Counted from the first letter of the stretch, positions 9,470-18,842 are shown. The stretch is DNA of 44,029 nt from Bacteroidota bacterium (GCA_947479085.1 CANJYB010000031.1:1-44029); one strand, 5' to 3'. Numbers and translations are program-made. Notes: generated by a model from the sequence alone, not told the origin.

Positions 9470-10648
9470 TTAAATTGATTCCAAAACCAGAGCGCTTGCA
9501 CCACCACCACCGTTACAAATTCCGGCAGCTCCATATCTTGCTTTGTTTTGTTTCAACACGTGGATTAAAGTTACTACTATCCTAGCTCCAGAACACCCTA
9601 GTGGATGTCCGAGAGAAACCGCACCACCATTAACATTCACTTTTGTAGCATCCAATTTCATTTTTTGAATGTTTACAATACCTACAGTAGAAAAAGCCTC
9701 ATTCAATTCAAAATAATTGATATCTCCTAAAGTTAGTCCTGCTTTTGAAACTGCTAAAGGAACTGCTAAAGAAGGTGCTGTCGTAAACCATTCAGGTGCA
9801 TGCGCTGCATCTGCATATCCTTTGATAACAGCAATAGGTTTTAATCCTAACTGTTCTGCTTTTTCTTTACTCATTAAAACCAATGCAGCTGCACCATCAT
9901 TCATAGTTGAGGAATTAGCAGCTGTTGCTGTACCTTCTTTCGAAAAAGCAGCTTTTAATTCAGGTATTTTATCAAATTTTACATTTTTGTATTCTTCATC
10001 TTCTTTCATTACTATAGGATCTCCTTTTCTTTGAGGAATTTCCACCGGAACAATCTCATCATTAAATTTGCCTGCTGCCCATGCTGCCTGCGAACGTTTG
10101 TATGATTCAATTGCAAAAGCATCCTGCTCTTCTCTGGAAATATTGCATTCCTTAGCACATAAATCAGAAGCATTTCCCATTGGGTAATTATTATAAACAT
10201 CCACCAAACCATCTTTTGCAAGACCATCTATCATGGTTACATTTCCGTATTTATTTCCCCAACGAAGATTTTCAGAGTAAAAAGGTACCTGGCTCATGCT
10301 TTCCATTCCTCCTGCTACCACTACATCCGCATCTCCACACATAATAGTTTGTGCTCCCAGCATAATAGCTTTCATTCCGGAAGCACATACTTTATTAACG
10401 GTAGTACAAGGAACTGTGTTTGGCAAACCCGCAAACAATGCAGCCTGACGTGCAGGAGCCTGTCCTAAATTGGCTTGCAATACACTCCCCATAAATACCT
10501 GGCCAACTTCTTTTCCATCCACTCCTGCTTTTGCCAATGCTCCTTTTATAGCAGCTGCCCCTAACTTGGTTGCAGAAATACCTGATAATGCTCCTCCAAA
10601 ACTGCCTATGGGGGTACGTACTGCTGAAATAATATAAACTTCTTTCAT
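9470..10648 (-). CDS. Thiolase, acetyl-CoA C-acetyltransferase type
   Basis: The 392-residue length is typical of degradative/biosynthetic thiolases. The active sites are present: Cys88 in 'NKVCASGMKA', His348 in 'SLGHPLGCSGAR' and Cys378 in 'GICNGGGGAS'. It joins or splits acetoacetyl-CoA (or longer 3-ketoacyl-CoA) in the cytoplasm and feeds beta-oxidation, ketone-body or isoprenoid pathways. No beta-oxidation partner lies nearby, so the substrate is open. The ATG is preceded by a 48-nt leader and a TAAATTTG box. Confidence 0.93.
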   Translation of the reverse strand: MKEVYIISAVRTPIGSFGGALSGISATKLGAAAIKGALAKAGVDGKEVGQVFMGSVLQANLGQAPARQAALFAGLPNTVPCTTVNKVCASGMKAIMLGAQTIMCGDADVVVAGGMESMSQVPFYSENLRWGNKYGNVTMIDGLAKDGLVDVYNNYPMGNASDLCAKECNISREEQDAFAIESYKRSQAAWAAGKFNDEIVPVEIPQRKGDPIVMKEDEEYKNVKFDKIPELKAAFSKEGTATAANSSTMNDGAAALVLMSKEKAEQLGLKPIAVIKGYADAAHAPEWFTTAPSLAVPLAVSKAGLTLGDINYFELNEAFSTVGIVNIQKMKLDATKVNVNGGAVSLGHPLGCSGARIVVTLIHVLKQNKARYGAAGICNGGGGASALVLESI

Positions 10649-10699
10649 ATTTTATTTAATAGTTTTATAGATTAATAAGATTTGTTTTAAAATCGGATT

Positions 10700-10707
10700 C
10701 AAATTTA
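10700..10707 (-). promoter_or_regulatory. Putative -7 box for the thiolase gene
   Basis: On the minus strand the bases read TAAATTTG, an exact TAnnTTTG match, about 52 bases before the ATG. I could not find a good -33 TTG at normal spacing. Confidence 0.35.
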
Positions 10708-10984
10708 CGCATATTAGTGATTGGAAAGAGTAATATTGGAAAAATATGGACTTGATTAATAGTTCAGCCTATGGTTTGAAAATTATTGGGATAAGAAACA
10801 TAACCTCTAAATTAGTTTAAACCTTTCAAAATTCTTTTTTATAGACACTTAACTTCCTTAGTAACCAATTTCCCTATGCGGAGGATTAGTAGTATATAAG
10901 CATTAACTATTTGGGAACATTTCATTTCCCTTTCTTGTGATAGCTACTTGTACCGCAATTCCCTTCTTTGAGAGGGGGTAGGGG

Positions 10985-11065
10985 GGGCTTTACAAAACTT
11001 TCGCCCGCATGCGGAGGCGTTTTTCGCCTGTTTCAATTATTTAGTAGCGTCCCGCCACTACACAA
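10985..11065. repeat. REP-like hairpin cluster
   Basis: Three possible hairpins lie close together: a GC-rich one at 11002-11019 centred on CGCATGCG, AGGCG/CGCCT at 11015-11019 with 11025-11029, and GTAG..CTAC at 11044-11061 around GCGTCCCGC. The 12-mer GTAGCGTCCCGC also forms the core of the REP hairpin next to the transposase at 43.6 kb. It is probably a decayed REP element. Confidence 0.45.
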
Positions 11066-11349
11066 AGCACTCCCGCCAACAATTAAAATCATTTTTACCT
11101 TAACACTCAGCTTTATTTGCATTCCATTTTTAAAAACTTACAAAAAACGTAACCCAACCCTAAATCCTGCTGAAAACTATCAAAGAAAAAAACTTACCAA
11201 AAACTGAAATCTTATTAATAAATCAGCATAAAGCAATATAGAGTCAATTAATGGATGTATTCTCACAAGATTAGCAATAAAACCCAATATGTAGTTTTTT
11301 AAGTTCTTTGATTCAATAAATGAATGATTCTGACCCTTTTTAGAGGTTC

Positions 11350-11601
11350 TGAGGCTTATGGAAAATGTGTTTTTGCATAAATCAGGCCCATCGGCATACG
11401 CGGATGCTCCATCGGGATATGCGGATTACGTTTTCGCGTATGTAAAAATTTCATCGGGATATGTGGATGGTGTTTTGGCATAAGTAAAAAGAGTATCGGG
11501 ATATGCGAATGCAATTTTCACGTACGTTAAAATCGTTTTCACTTACGTGAAAATCGTTTTCGCGTACGTGAAAACCTTATCCGCATACGTGGATGAAGCA
11601 T
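11350..11601. repeat. Tandem array of twelve degenerate 21-bp units
   Basis: Units start at 11350 and recur every 21 bases (11371, 11392, 11413 and so on to 11581). Each has a core like TACGTGAAAATCGTTTTCGC and is partly palindromic: the motif TTTTC(A/G)CgTACGTGAAAA recurs at unit junctions. On the minus strand one frame reads degenerate heptads such as 'TYAKTIF' and 'AYPDTLF', but it contains two stops. Confidence 0.8.
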
Positions 11602-11743
11602 CCAAGATGGTCATAATGGTGTTTTAAATAGGTGAAAATCAAGCAAATAAACTGAAAATGACTTAATAATAGAAAAACACCTACGCAAGGCGCGATGTGT
11701 TTCGGTAGCAAAGTCGATTCGATTAAGAAATGATCGATTATAC

Positions 11744-13675
11744 CTATTTATAACAATACCTTTTTATAACCTGGTAGGCTTCCTGAATTCCAAGTTCACC
11801 CGCTTTACTGATGTCTTTGCAGGCTTCGGCCTTATAGCCCAGAAATATCAATATTAATCCACGATTAAAATAAGCATCCGAAAGCGTAGGGTACAGTTGA
11901 ATGGCCCGGGTCAAATCATCGGCAGCTTCCTTGTATTTGCCAAGCAGAATTTTTGTATTGGCATTGTTAAACCATGCAAAAGTAAAGGAGGAGTCCAGTT
12001 TTAAGGTTTTGTTATAATCGTTAATCACCATTTCGTAGGTATGGTCAGCTTGTACCGCTGGTTTATCTTTTTTAATGTTCGGACTTTCCGATTGATTTAC
12101 ATCATCAAACGAATGTATTATTTCCAGTAGCTTAAAGCGTGTATTCGCTCTACTGAACCAGGCCATCGGGTTTTTAGGATTGAGTAGAATGGCTTTGTCA
12201 TAGTCAGCAAAAGACTCGTTATAACTTTTAATGGAACTGAAAAGAATAGCCCGGTCAAGGTAATTCGATGCATCACTTGGGTTTTTAGCTATTGCTAGGG
12301 CTAATTGACTAATTTCATCCTTCACTTTTTTACTGTCCACACTGTCTTTATTATTAACCAGGCTAACCATTTCCGACTGGTAATGCTGCTTACCGACTGT
12401 TTTATATATCCTGAAGTTTTTAGGAACAGGAAGCAAGGTAATAGAATACACAGAATGCAACTGGATATCAGCCATGCTGTTTTGTATTTTTTCATTGGCT
12501 TCATTTTTCTTTTCATCCGGAGTGTTTTCGGTCAGCAGTTTCATCAGTTGAATGCCTTTTGTGAACTTAATGCTGTCGTTCAATGAATAATTGCGCTGTT
12601 TTATTTCCATTGCCTTTTTATAATCATCTGTTGAACCTTTTAAGTTATTCAAATCTTTTTTGAGCAAGGAACGGTTATAATACGCATCAGCAAAGTCGGG
12701 GAAGAGTTCTATCACTTTATCGTAATCTTTCAATGCTCCTTTCAAATCCTTGTTCTCAGATTTTACAATAGCCCGGTTAAAATAAGCCAACACATTTTCA
12801 GGATTCAGCTCAAGTACTTTGTCATAATCGTTCAACGATTCTTTATATTTTTTTGAATTGCCAAATATAATAGCACGATTAAAATAAGCGGAAGCATAGT
12901 CGGGCGAAAGGCGAATAGCTTTTTTCAAATCTGCTAAGGCAAGGTCTGTTTTCATATCTGTCATGTAAACGGTCGAACGGTTAAACAAGGCATCAATATT
13001 GGTCGAATCGATTTTAAGAACCAGGTTAAAATCCATTAGCGCAGAATCTTTTTTAGATAATTCTGTCAATGCTTTTCCCCGTTGGTTAAGTGCGTAAGTA
13101 TTTTTCGGATTTTTCTTTATAACTTTATTAAAATCATCAATGGCAGTGTTATGGGAAGTCAGGCCGGCTTTGGCTGCTCCGCGGATAATATAGAGGTTTT
13201 CGTTTTTAAATTTTAATCGTTCTGCATTGTTGCAATCCAGTATGCAGGCCTCAAACTGGTTTAATGAAAGAAGACTTACCGCACGATTAAAATAGATGTT
13301 AGCATCGGCAGAATCAATGGAAATTGCTTTTGCAAAATCTTCAAACGCACCGGTGAAATTAAATAACCTGTCCCGTATAACAGCCCGTTCGGTAAACACA
13401 TCAGCTCTGTTAGGATAAATGGCAATGGCTTTCGTGTAATCCTGTTCAGCACCCACAAAATCTTCTAATGCTTCTTTGGCAATGCCCCGGAAATAAAAGC
13501 CATAATAAAGGTCGGGTTGTTGTTGTATAGCTTGGTTAAGGTAATCGACAGAGCGGGTATAGTGTCCCCGGCTTAATTCATACTTACCCATTTCAAGGTT
13601 ACTGATTCGCTGCTGGGCAAAGGAAATGAATGTGAACGAGAGAATAAAAAGAAGAAAAGTAATTTTTAATTTCAA
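11744..13675 (-). CDS. Exported tetratricopeptide-repeat protein
   Basis: A signal peptide (1-21, ending 'SFAQQ') is followed by about ten TPR units (24-360) and four more (455-640), each with the 'A..ff.RA......A..DY.KAI.L.P' pattern. A 95-residue insert without TPR signature (360-455) separates the two blocks. TPR solenoids bind protein partners, so a periplasmic or outer-membrane scaffold role is likely; no enzyme motif is seen. The start is a TTG at 13673-13675, since no in-frame ATG lies upstream and the signal peptide begins there. Confidence 0.85.
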   Translation of the reverse strand: MKLKITFLLFILSFTFISFAQQRISNLEMGKYELSRGHYTRSVDYLNQAIQQQPDLYYGFYFRGIAKEALEDFVGAEQDYTKAIAIYPNRADVFTERAVIRDRLFNFTGAFEDFAKAISIDSADANIYFNRAVSLLSLNQFEACILDCNNAERLKFKNENLYIIRGAAKAGLTSHNTAIDDFNKVIKKNPKNTYALNQRGKALTELSKKDSALMDFNLVLKIDSTNIDALFNRSTVYMTDMKTDLALADLKKAIRLSPDYASAYFNRAIIFGNSKKYKESLNDYDKVLELNPENVLAYFNRAIVKSENKDLKGALKDYDKVIELFPDFADAYYNRSLLKKDLNNLKGSTDDYKKAMEIKQRNYSLNDSIKFTKGIQLMKLLTENTPDEKKNEANEKIQNSMADIQLHSVYSITLLPVPKNFRIYKTVGKQHYQSEMVSLVNNKDSVDSKKVKDEISQLALAIAKNPSDASNYLDRAILFSSIKSYNESFADYDKAILLNPKNPMAWFSRANTRFKLLEIIHSFDDVNQSESPNIKKDKPAVQADHTYEMVINDYNKTLKLDSSFTFAWFNNANTKILLGKYKEAADDLTRAIQLYPTLSDAYFNRGLILIFLGYKAEACKDISKAGELGIQEAYQVIKRYCYK

Positions 13676-13840
13676 TGGCGCAAACTGCTTTTTATTTTAT
13701 AGAAAGCAGATAATGATGTTATATCACACTTTCTGATAGGGTAAAATTACCAAATAAAAGCGGAAGGGATTTTATTGGGGAAGGAATTTAGTTTAATTAA
13801 CAAAGGAAAGTTTCAAGCGCTGCTCAAAAAATCCTTATAA

Positions 13841-14782
13841 TTAATCTCTGTAGATCCCGATAAATAATTCTTCCCCGGATTTTTTAGTGGCTCTGTACAT
13901 TCCTTCTGAATTGAAAGGCAATTCGATGTTGCCATTTGCATCCATGGCAATTAAACCTCCTTCACCACCAAAAGCAACAAGCTTTTTATTTACTACCAAA
14001 TCACAGGCTTGCTTTAAGGTCAATCCTTTATATTCCATAAGGCACGAAATATCGTAGGCTACCACCGCGCGGATAAAGAATTCTCCATGCCCTGTGCAGG
14101 AAATGGCACAGCTATTATTGTTTGCATAAGTACCGGCACCTATCATCGGGCTATCGCCAACACGACCGAATTTTTTATTCGTCATTCCACCGGTTGAAGT
14201 CCCGGCAGCAAGGTTCCCGTGCACATCTAAAGCAACACATCCTACCGTTCCGGTCTTGTCTTTACCTGTGGATTTGGAATCATTATGATCCATGGTGATG
14301 CTGTCAGTTTCTTTTGCCTGTAATAACTGGTTATAGCGCTGTTCAACAAAAAAGTATTCATCAGGAGCAAATTCTAGTTTCATTTTTTCTGCAAATTCCA
14401 TCGCCCCGAGCCCTGATAAAAAAACATGTTCAGATTCCTGCATTACTGTTTTGGCAAGGGAGATCGGGTTCTTAATATTTTTTACACCGGTTACAGCACC
14501 AGCCATCAATGTTTTTCCTTCCATAATGGAAGCATCCATTTCGTTCTTTTCGTCATTGGTAAATACTGCACCTCTCCCGGCATTAAATAACGGATGGTCC
14601 TCCAGGCTCCGGATGGCAGCTTCCACAGCATCTAAGGAAGAGCCTCCGGCAGAAAGAATTTTTTCTCCGGAAATGATGGCATCTTCAAGTCCTTTTTTAT
14701 AATTCAATTCTTTTTCAGCAGTCATTGAACTCCGAAGGATAGTTCCGGCACCACCATGTATAGCTATTGCAAATTTGTTCAT
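13841..14782 (-). CDS. iaaA: Isoaspartyl peptidase / plant-type L-asparaginase
   Basis: This 313-residue N-terminal-nucleophile hydrolase (peptidase family T2) is made as a precursor and self-cleaves before Thr179 in 'KTGTVGCVALD'. 'HGGAGT' (9-14), 'FNAGRGAVFT' (66-75), 'TSTGGMTNKKFGRVGD' (195-210) and 'TGHGE' (230-234) line the active site as in IaaA. It hydrolyses beta-aspartyl dipeptides and asparagine. There is no signal peptide. It is transcribed alone, divergent from the NUDIX gene. Confidence 0.93.
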   Translation of the reverse strand: MNKFAIAIHGGAGTILRSSMTAEKELNYKKGLEDAIISGEKILSAGGSSLDAVEAAIRSLEDHPLFNAGRGAVFTNDEKNEMDASIMEGKTLMAGAVTGVKNIKNPISLAKTVMQESEHVFLSGLGAMEFAEKMKLEFAPDEYFFVEQRYNQLLQAKETDSITMDHNDSKSTGKDKTGTVGCVALDVHGNLAAGTSTGGMTNKKFGRVGDSPMIGAGTYANNNSCAISCTGHGEFFIRAVVAYDISCLMEYKGLTLKQACDLVVNKKLVAFGGEGGLIAMDANGNIELPFNSEGMYRATKKSGEELFIGIYRD

Positions 14783-14891
14783 ATAGTATTGTTTTGAATA
14801 ATTGTATTTAAACTCATGAAGGAATACCTTCGTTTATCAATTTATCTTCCCGCAAATCTATTATTTTTATCTTCGCAAAAAATATTAAACA

Positions 14892-15455
14892 ATGGATAGT
14901 AACGAACAAAAGAACCCATGGGTAACCTTGAAATCTGAAAAGATATACGATTCTCCCTGGATAGGGCTCACCAAACATGATGTTTTAAATCCGAGTGGTA
15001 ACCCGGGGACGTATTCCGTGGTTCATTTTAAAAACCTTGCTATAGGTGTATTGCCATTGGATAAAGATTACAATACATGGATAGTGGGACAGTTTCGTTA
15101 CCCGATTAATCAGTATTCATGGGAAATTCCGGAAGGAGGAGGAGACCGCAATGTACCGCCAATTGATTCGGCAAAGCGAGAATTGCTGGAAGAGACAGGT
15201 ATAACGGCCAATAAATGGACGCAAATACAGGAAATGTATTTGAGTAATTCCGCAAGTGATGAATATTGTATACTATATATTGCACAGGAATTAACCTTTG
15301 GCGAAGCCGAACCCGAGGAAGATGAAGAGCTGGTGTGCCGAAAAATCCATTTCAATGATTTATATAAGATGGTGGAAAAGGGAGAAATAACGGATAGTTT
15401 AACAGTAGCTATAGTTCTGAAAGCAAAAATTATGATGCTGGAAGGAAAACTTTAA
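14892..15455 (+). CDS. NUDIX hydrolase, ADP-ribose pyrophosphatase-like
   Basis: The 187-residue protein carries a NUDIX box at 82-104 ('G....VPPIDSAKRELLEETGI') that binds the metal and cleaves nucleoside diphosphate-X substrates. The 'SWEIPEGGGD' strand before it and the length resemble ADP-ribose/ADP-sugar pyrophosphatases. The first Glu of GX5EX7REUXEEXGU is Val88, while the catalytic REXXEE glutamates are kept. It ends 4 bp from the convergent acyltransferase stop. Confidence 0.85.
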   Translation: MDSNEQKNPWVTLKSEKIYDSPWIGLTKHDVLNPSGNPGTYSVVHFKNLAIGVLPLDKDYNTWIVGQFRYPINQYSWEIPEGGGDRNVPPIDSAKRELLEETGITANKWTQIQEMYLSNSASDEYCILYIAQELTFGEAEPEEDEELVCRKIHFNDLYKMVEKGEITDSLTVAIVLKAKIMMLEGKL

Positions 15456-15459
15456 ATGA

Positions 15460-16365
15460 TTATTGAGGCTGTTCTTTCCAGAAAGCATAGTAGTTAAACC
15501 ATTGTTCAGGATAGCGATACACCATTTTTTCAACTTCTGTAAGATAGTTTTGTAATAATTCTTTTACAGCTGCATTGGTTTGTTCTTCCGTTCTCGCTCT
15601 TTTTACTTCAATCGGGTCGGTGGCAAAAAAATGATAATGAGTACTCGATTCTTTTACAGCAAAAACAACTGATAAGGGTACTCCGAATTTAGCTGCCATA
15701 ATGAAAGGCCCTGCAGGAAAAAGAGCAGTTTTCCCTAGAAATGTAGCTTCCATTGTTACTGCATTTTCTCTGAAGCGGTCACCGTGCATCACCACTAGTT
15801 CGTTATTACTAAATGCATTATGAAGTTCAATTAAATGTCCCATTTCACCATCTTTAATGGCAATTATTTTAACATTCTTTTTTTTCTCTACACCGTCCAG
15901 GTAGCTTTTCAGTTTTTCCCTTTCGTTTTCATACATCAGAATATTAAAGGTGGTTTCCAAGCGGTTTAATAGTTGACCAGCTATTTCCCAGTTACCAATA
16001 TGGGCACTAACCAGAATTCCTCCTTTACCCATGGCCGCTATTTTGTCAAGATTTTTTCCCCCATCATGGTTAATGGTAAACTTTGTTTTAACACCTGCAA
16101 GGAGTGCTACTTTATCAAGAATAGTTTGACCAAAAATATAATAGTTTTTGTAAATTTTTAACCAGGAAGTAGTGCGTTTGTATTTTAATACATCGTGAAA
16201 GAAAAAGTAAATGCTTCGGTTTGATTTTCGCGCAAACAGAAAATAATAAAGGGCTACAAACCTTAGTACAATGTACGCCAGTTTAAGCCCTAAATGATTT
16301 AAAATAAAAACAAATATTTTATGCCCTAATACGGTTCCCTTCGATTTCCCTTCCCACTTGGACAT
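15460..16365 (-). CDS. Lysophospholipid/lipid A-type acyltransferase of the pigment operon
   Basis: The HX4E motif His122-Glu127 ('HIGNWE'), 'HGDR' (194-197) and 'FPAGPFIMAAKFGVPL' (216-231) match the LpxL/HtrB (LPLAT) family, which moves acyl chains from ACP to an acceptor. An N-terminal hydrophobic segment (about 15-45) would hold it at the inner membrane. It is the last gene of the run ammonia-lyase, fabG, ketosynthase, acp, so here it more likely transfers or anchors an aryl-polyene chain than builds lipid A. That is inferred from context; classic late lipid A acylation remains possible. Confidence 0.82.
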   Translation of the reverse strand: MSKWEGKSKGTVLGHKIFVFILNHLGLKLAYIVLRFVALYYFLFARKSNRSIYFFFHDVLKYKRTTSWLKIYKNYYIFGQTILDKVALLAGVKTKFTINHDGGKNLDKIAAMGKGGILVSAHIGNWEIAGQLLNRLETTFNILMYENEREKLKSYLDGVEKKKNVKIIAIKDGEMGHLIELHNAFSNNELVVMHGDRFRENAVTMEATFLGKTALFPAGPFIMAAKFGVPLSVVFAVKESSTHYHFFATDPIEVKRARTEEQTNAAVKELLQNYLTEVEKMVYRYPEQWFNYYAFWKEQPQ

Positions 16366-16444
16366 TTTTACAGTGAATAGTTAATAGTGAATAGCGAAGT
16401 TATTTGCAGAATATAGTTCTCTAATGCCTATTGCCTGTAGCTTA

Positions 16445-16714
16445 TTAAGTCTCAGGAACAACTGCTTTTTTCTCTTCTACTTTACGATTTACATAGTCAT
16501 AGAAATCCTGAAAAGTACTAATGGTAATAAAATCTTCGGCAACCACTTTGAAACCGAAATTACTCTCCATTATTACTACAAGGTCTACATAATCCAAACT
16601 ATCCAGTTCCAGTGTTTCGCGAAGATTCGCAGTTGGGACAATCTTTTCAGGTTCCACCTCAAATTCTTCAATTAAAAACCCATTGATCCTTTCAATAATT
16701 TCTTCGTTTGTCAT
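16445..16714 (-). CDS. Acyl carrier protein
   Basis: This 89-residue acidic helical protein has the phosphopantetheine attachment motif 'ELDSLDYVDLV', with Ser39 as the modified residue. It would carry the growing acyl/aryl-polyene chain for the adjacent ketosynthase and reductase. It sits 26 bp after the ketosynthase stop and 79 bp before the acyltransferase, consistent with one transcript. Its placement marks it as a dedicated carrier rather than the fatty-acid ACP. Confidence 0.93.
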   Translation of the reverse strand: MTNEEIIERINGFLIEEFEVEPEKIVPTANLRETLELDSLDYVDLVVIMESNFGFKVVAEDFITISTFQDFYDYVNRKVEEKKAVVPET

Positions 16715-16740
16715 TTTACTTAAATATAGATTATTAAATG

Positions 16741-17964
16741 TTATTTTATTTTCTTCATAACTAATGATGAGTTTGTTCCCCCGAATCCGAAAGAATTAGA
16801 CAAAAATACATCAATATTCTTTTCGGTAGTCTTAGTAACAATATTTAATTTTTTTGATGCTTCATCACCTTCTTCAAAATTAATGTTAGGAGCAATAAAA
16901 TTATTCTGCATCATTAATGTAGAATATACTATTTCGCTTGCACCGGCCATCCAACATTCGTGCCCTGTCATTGATTTGGTAGAACTTACCATTGTATTAC
17001 ATTCCCCGAAAACAGCATCCAGCGCCTGGGCTTCAGCAAAATCTCCACCCGGAGTAGAGGTAGCGTGCGCATTGATATAATCAATATCATTGGCTTTCAA
17101 ATTGGCATCATTCAGGGCCATCCTTAAAGAACGAATCTGCCCATCCACATTTGAATTGGAGATATGTTCACCATTCGAGGAGAATCCATAGCCAACCACT
17201 TCAGCCAAAACAGGAGCACCTCTTTCTATTGCGCTTTCATAACTTTCAAGAATCAAAGTAGCTGCACCTCCGCTTGGAATAAGCCCATCCCTGTTTTTAT
17301 CAAAAGGACGGGAAGCTTTGGTTGGTTCATCTTCTCTGATAGAAAAGGCACTTAAACCATCGAAGCTGCCAAAAGCAAAAGGATTAACTTCCTGAGCTCC
17401 TCCGCAAATAATATGTTTCTGTAGCCCCCATTTTATCATTAAATATCCTAAACCAATGGAGTGAGAACCGCTTGCACAGGCAGCACTTATGGTGAAATTA
17501 ATTCCTTTCAGTTTAAATATGGTAGAAAGGTTCATGGTTACCGTACAATTCATGGATTGAAAAATAGAACCAGAACCAAGTAAGGTAGTGTCTTTTTTTA
17601 AGCGGATAGTATCAATTGCTTCACTTACTGCTTTTGCCGAACTATCGTTACCATATAGAATTCCAACTTCATTTTTTTCCACCCAACTCATATCCATTTT
17701 GGCGTTTTTCATTGCTTCAAGTGTAGCCATATATGCATATTCTGCTTCCTCGGATAAACCTACCCGGGCCCTTCTATCCAGTAATCCTTTTAATTGAGGT
17801 TTTTCGACAATACCGGTTAATCCGGAACGATAACCCCATGCCTTGCGTTCCATATCCATGCCTATACCGGATTTTCCGCTAAATAATGCGTCTTTTACCT
17901 CATCCAGATCTTTGCCCAGACAACTCCAAATACCTAAACCGGTAATAACTACCCTATTATTCAT
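16741..17964 (-). CDS. Beta-ketoacyl-ACP synthase (FabF-like ketosynthase) of the pigment operon
   Basis: The protein has 407 residues when started at ATG 17962-17964. The frame is open for 24 more codons upstream, but those residues are not thiolase-fold-like. The Cys-His-His triad is intact: Cys163 in 'SAACASGSH', His300 in 'NAHATSTPGGD' and His335 in 'SMTGHE'. It condenses malonyl-ACP with an acyl- or aryl-ACP primer. The active Cys is kept, so it is an elongating ketosynthase and not a chain-length factor. A minus-strand promoter-like box at 18071-18097 could give it separate expression. Confidence 0.9.
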   Translation of the reverse strand: MNNRVVITGLGIWSCLGKDLDEVKDALFSGKSGIGMDMERKAWGYRSGLTGIVEKPQLKGLLDRRARVGLSEEAEYAYMATLEAMKNAKMDMSWVEKNEVGILYGNDSSAKAVSEAIDTIRLKKDTTLLGSGSIFQSMNCTVTMNLSTIFKLKGINFTISAACASGSHSIGLGYLMIKWGLQKHIICGGAQEVNPFAFGSFDGLSAFSIREDEPTKASRPFDKNRDGLIPSGGAATLILESYESAIERGAPVLAEVVGYGFSSNGEHISNSNVDGQIRSLRMALNDANLKANDIDYINAHATSTPGGDFAEAQALDAVFGECNTMVSSTKSMTGHECWMAGASEIVYSTLMMQNNFIAPNINFEEGDEASKKLNIVTKTTEKNIDVFLSNSFGFGGTNSSLVMKKIK

Positions 17965-18070
17965 TATTCTTTTTTCTAAAAGGAGGCAAAGATAAAATTT
18001 TTTTTTGAAGTGTGTGGAAGTGTTTGGATGGAACAATAAAAATCAGTACTGGTACGGATGATAATCGTAT

Positions 18071-18097
18071 CAAAAGTAAACAAGACTTTTAACTTCA
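18071..18097 (-). promoter_or_regulatory. Possible internal promoter before the ketosynthase gene
   Basis: On the minus strand TTG (18097-18095), a 16-bp spacer and TACTTTTG (18078-18071) approach the Bacteroidota consensus. It lies in the 149-bp gap after fabG. Confidence 0.35.
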
Positions 18098-18113
18098 AAA
18101 GATTCAGAATGAA

Positions 18114-18842
18114 TTAGCTGTAGAGTCCCCCATTTACAGAAAGTACTTGTCCTGTAATATAAGAAGCCTTTTCAGAAGCTAAAAATGCAACAGCTTCCGC
18201 CACTTCTTCTGAGGTTCCGAAACGGTTCATTGGTATTAATTGTTTAAAATCCTTCTCATTAATACCTTCTGTCATGTCTGTTTTGATAAAGCCCGGAGCA
18301 ACTGCATTTACAGTAATTCCTCTTCGTCCCACTTCCTGGGCCAGTGCTTTGGTAGCACCTATTACTCCGGCTTTGGCAGCAGAATAGTTGGTTTGTCCGG
18401 GTAATCCTTTTAATCCGCTTAAAGAAACAACATTTACCACACGACCATATTTTTTTACCAACATCCCTTTTATTATTAATCTGGTAACATTGAAAAAACC
18501 TCCCAGATTAACGCCTAAAACAGAATTCCATTCTTCATTACTCATCCACATTAATAATTGGTCTTTGCGGATTCCTGCATTGTTTACTAATATTTCTATT
18601 ACTTTTTCAGGATTTTTTTCCAACCAAACGCCTAAGGTACCTTCTACTTCTGCCTGATCGGAAACGTTGAATTTCATTATTTCCCCATCACTTCCTTTTT
18701 CACGAATCAATTTCAAAGTATTTTCAGCTTCTTCTTCTTTGGAAGTATAGTTCACCAAAACATAATATCCCATTTCTGCAAGTTTAATGCAAATTGCGCG
18801 TCCTATTCCTCTTGAACCTCCTGTTACTAATGCGTATTTCAT
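18114..18842 (-). CDS. fabG: 3-ketoacyl-ACP reductase (SDR family, FabG)
   Basis: This 242-residue short-chain dehydrogenase has 'TGGSRGIG' (7-14) for NADP(H), 'NNAG' (87-90) and the catalytic Ser140, Tyr153 and Lys157 ('YSAAK'). It reduces the keto group made by the neighbouring ketosynthase. It starts 12 bp after the ammonia-lyase stop, so the two are co-transcribed. A stand-alone fatty-acid role is possible, but the operon points to polyene synthesis. Confidence 0.92.
   Translation of the reverse strand: MKYALVTGGSRGIGRAICIKLAEMGYYVLVNYTSKEEEAENTLKLIREKGSDGEIMKFNVSDQAEVEGTLGVWLEKNPEKVIEILVNNAGIRKDQLLMWMSNEEWNSVLGVNLGGFFNVTRLIIKGMLVKKYGRVVNVVSLSGLKGLPGQTNYSAAKAGVIGATKALAQEVGRRGITVNAVAPGFIKTDMTEGINEKDFKQLIPMNRFGTSEEVAEAVAFLASEKASYITGQVLSVNGGLYS

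Larger units (their letters stand above)
10649..11743. other. 1.1-kb gene-free region with hairpins and a 21-bp repeat array
   Basis: No open frame here looks like a real gene; the short one at 10968-11207 has low-complexity, repeat-derived residues. The region holds a G-rich tract (10969-10988), REP-like hairpins (10985-11065) and the tandem array at 11350-11601. Both flanking genes are on the minus strand, so the space is not explained by divergent promoters. Confidence 0.6.

Noticed and set aside
10968-11207. 79-residue plus-strand open frame
   Set aside because: It is made of a G-rich tract and REP-like hairpins, with no family resemblance or ribosome site.
11350-11601. CRISPR array
   Set aside because: The units are contiguous 21-mers without unique spacers, and no cas genes are present.
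17965-18036. 24-codon upstream extension of the ketosynthase
   Set aside because: It begins with TTG, its residues do not resemble the family N-terminus, and a normal ATG start directly precedes the 'VVITGLG' strand.
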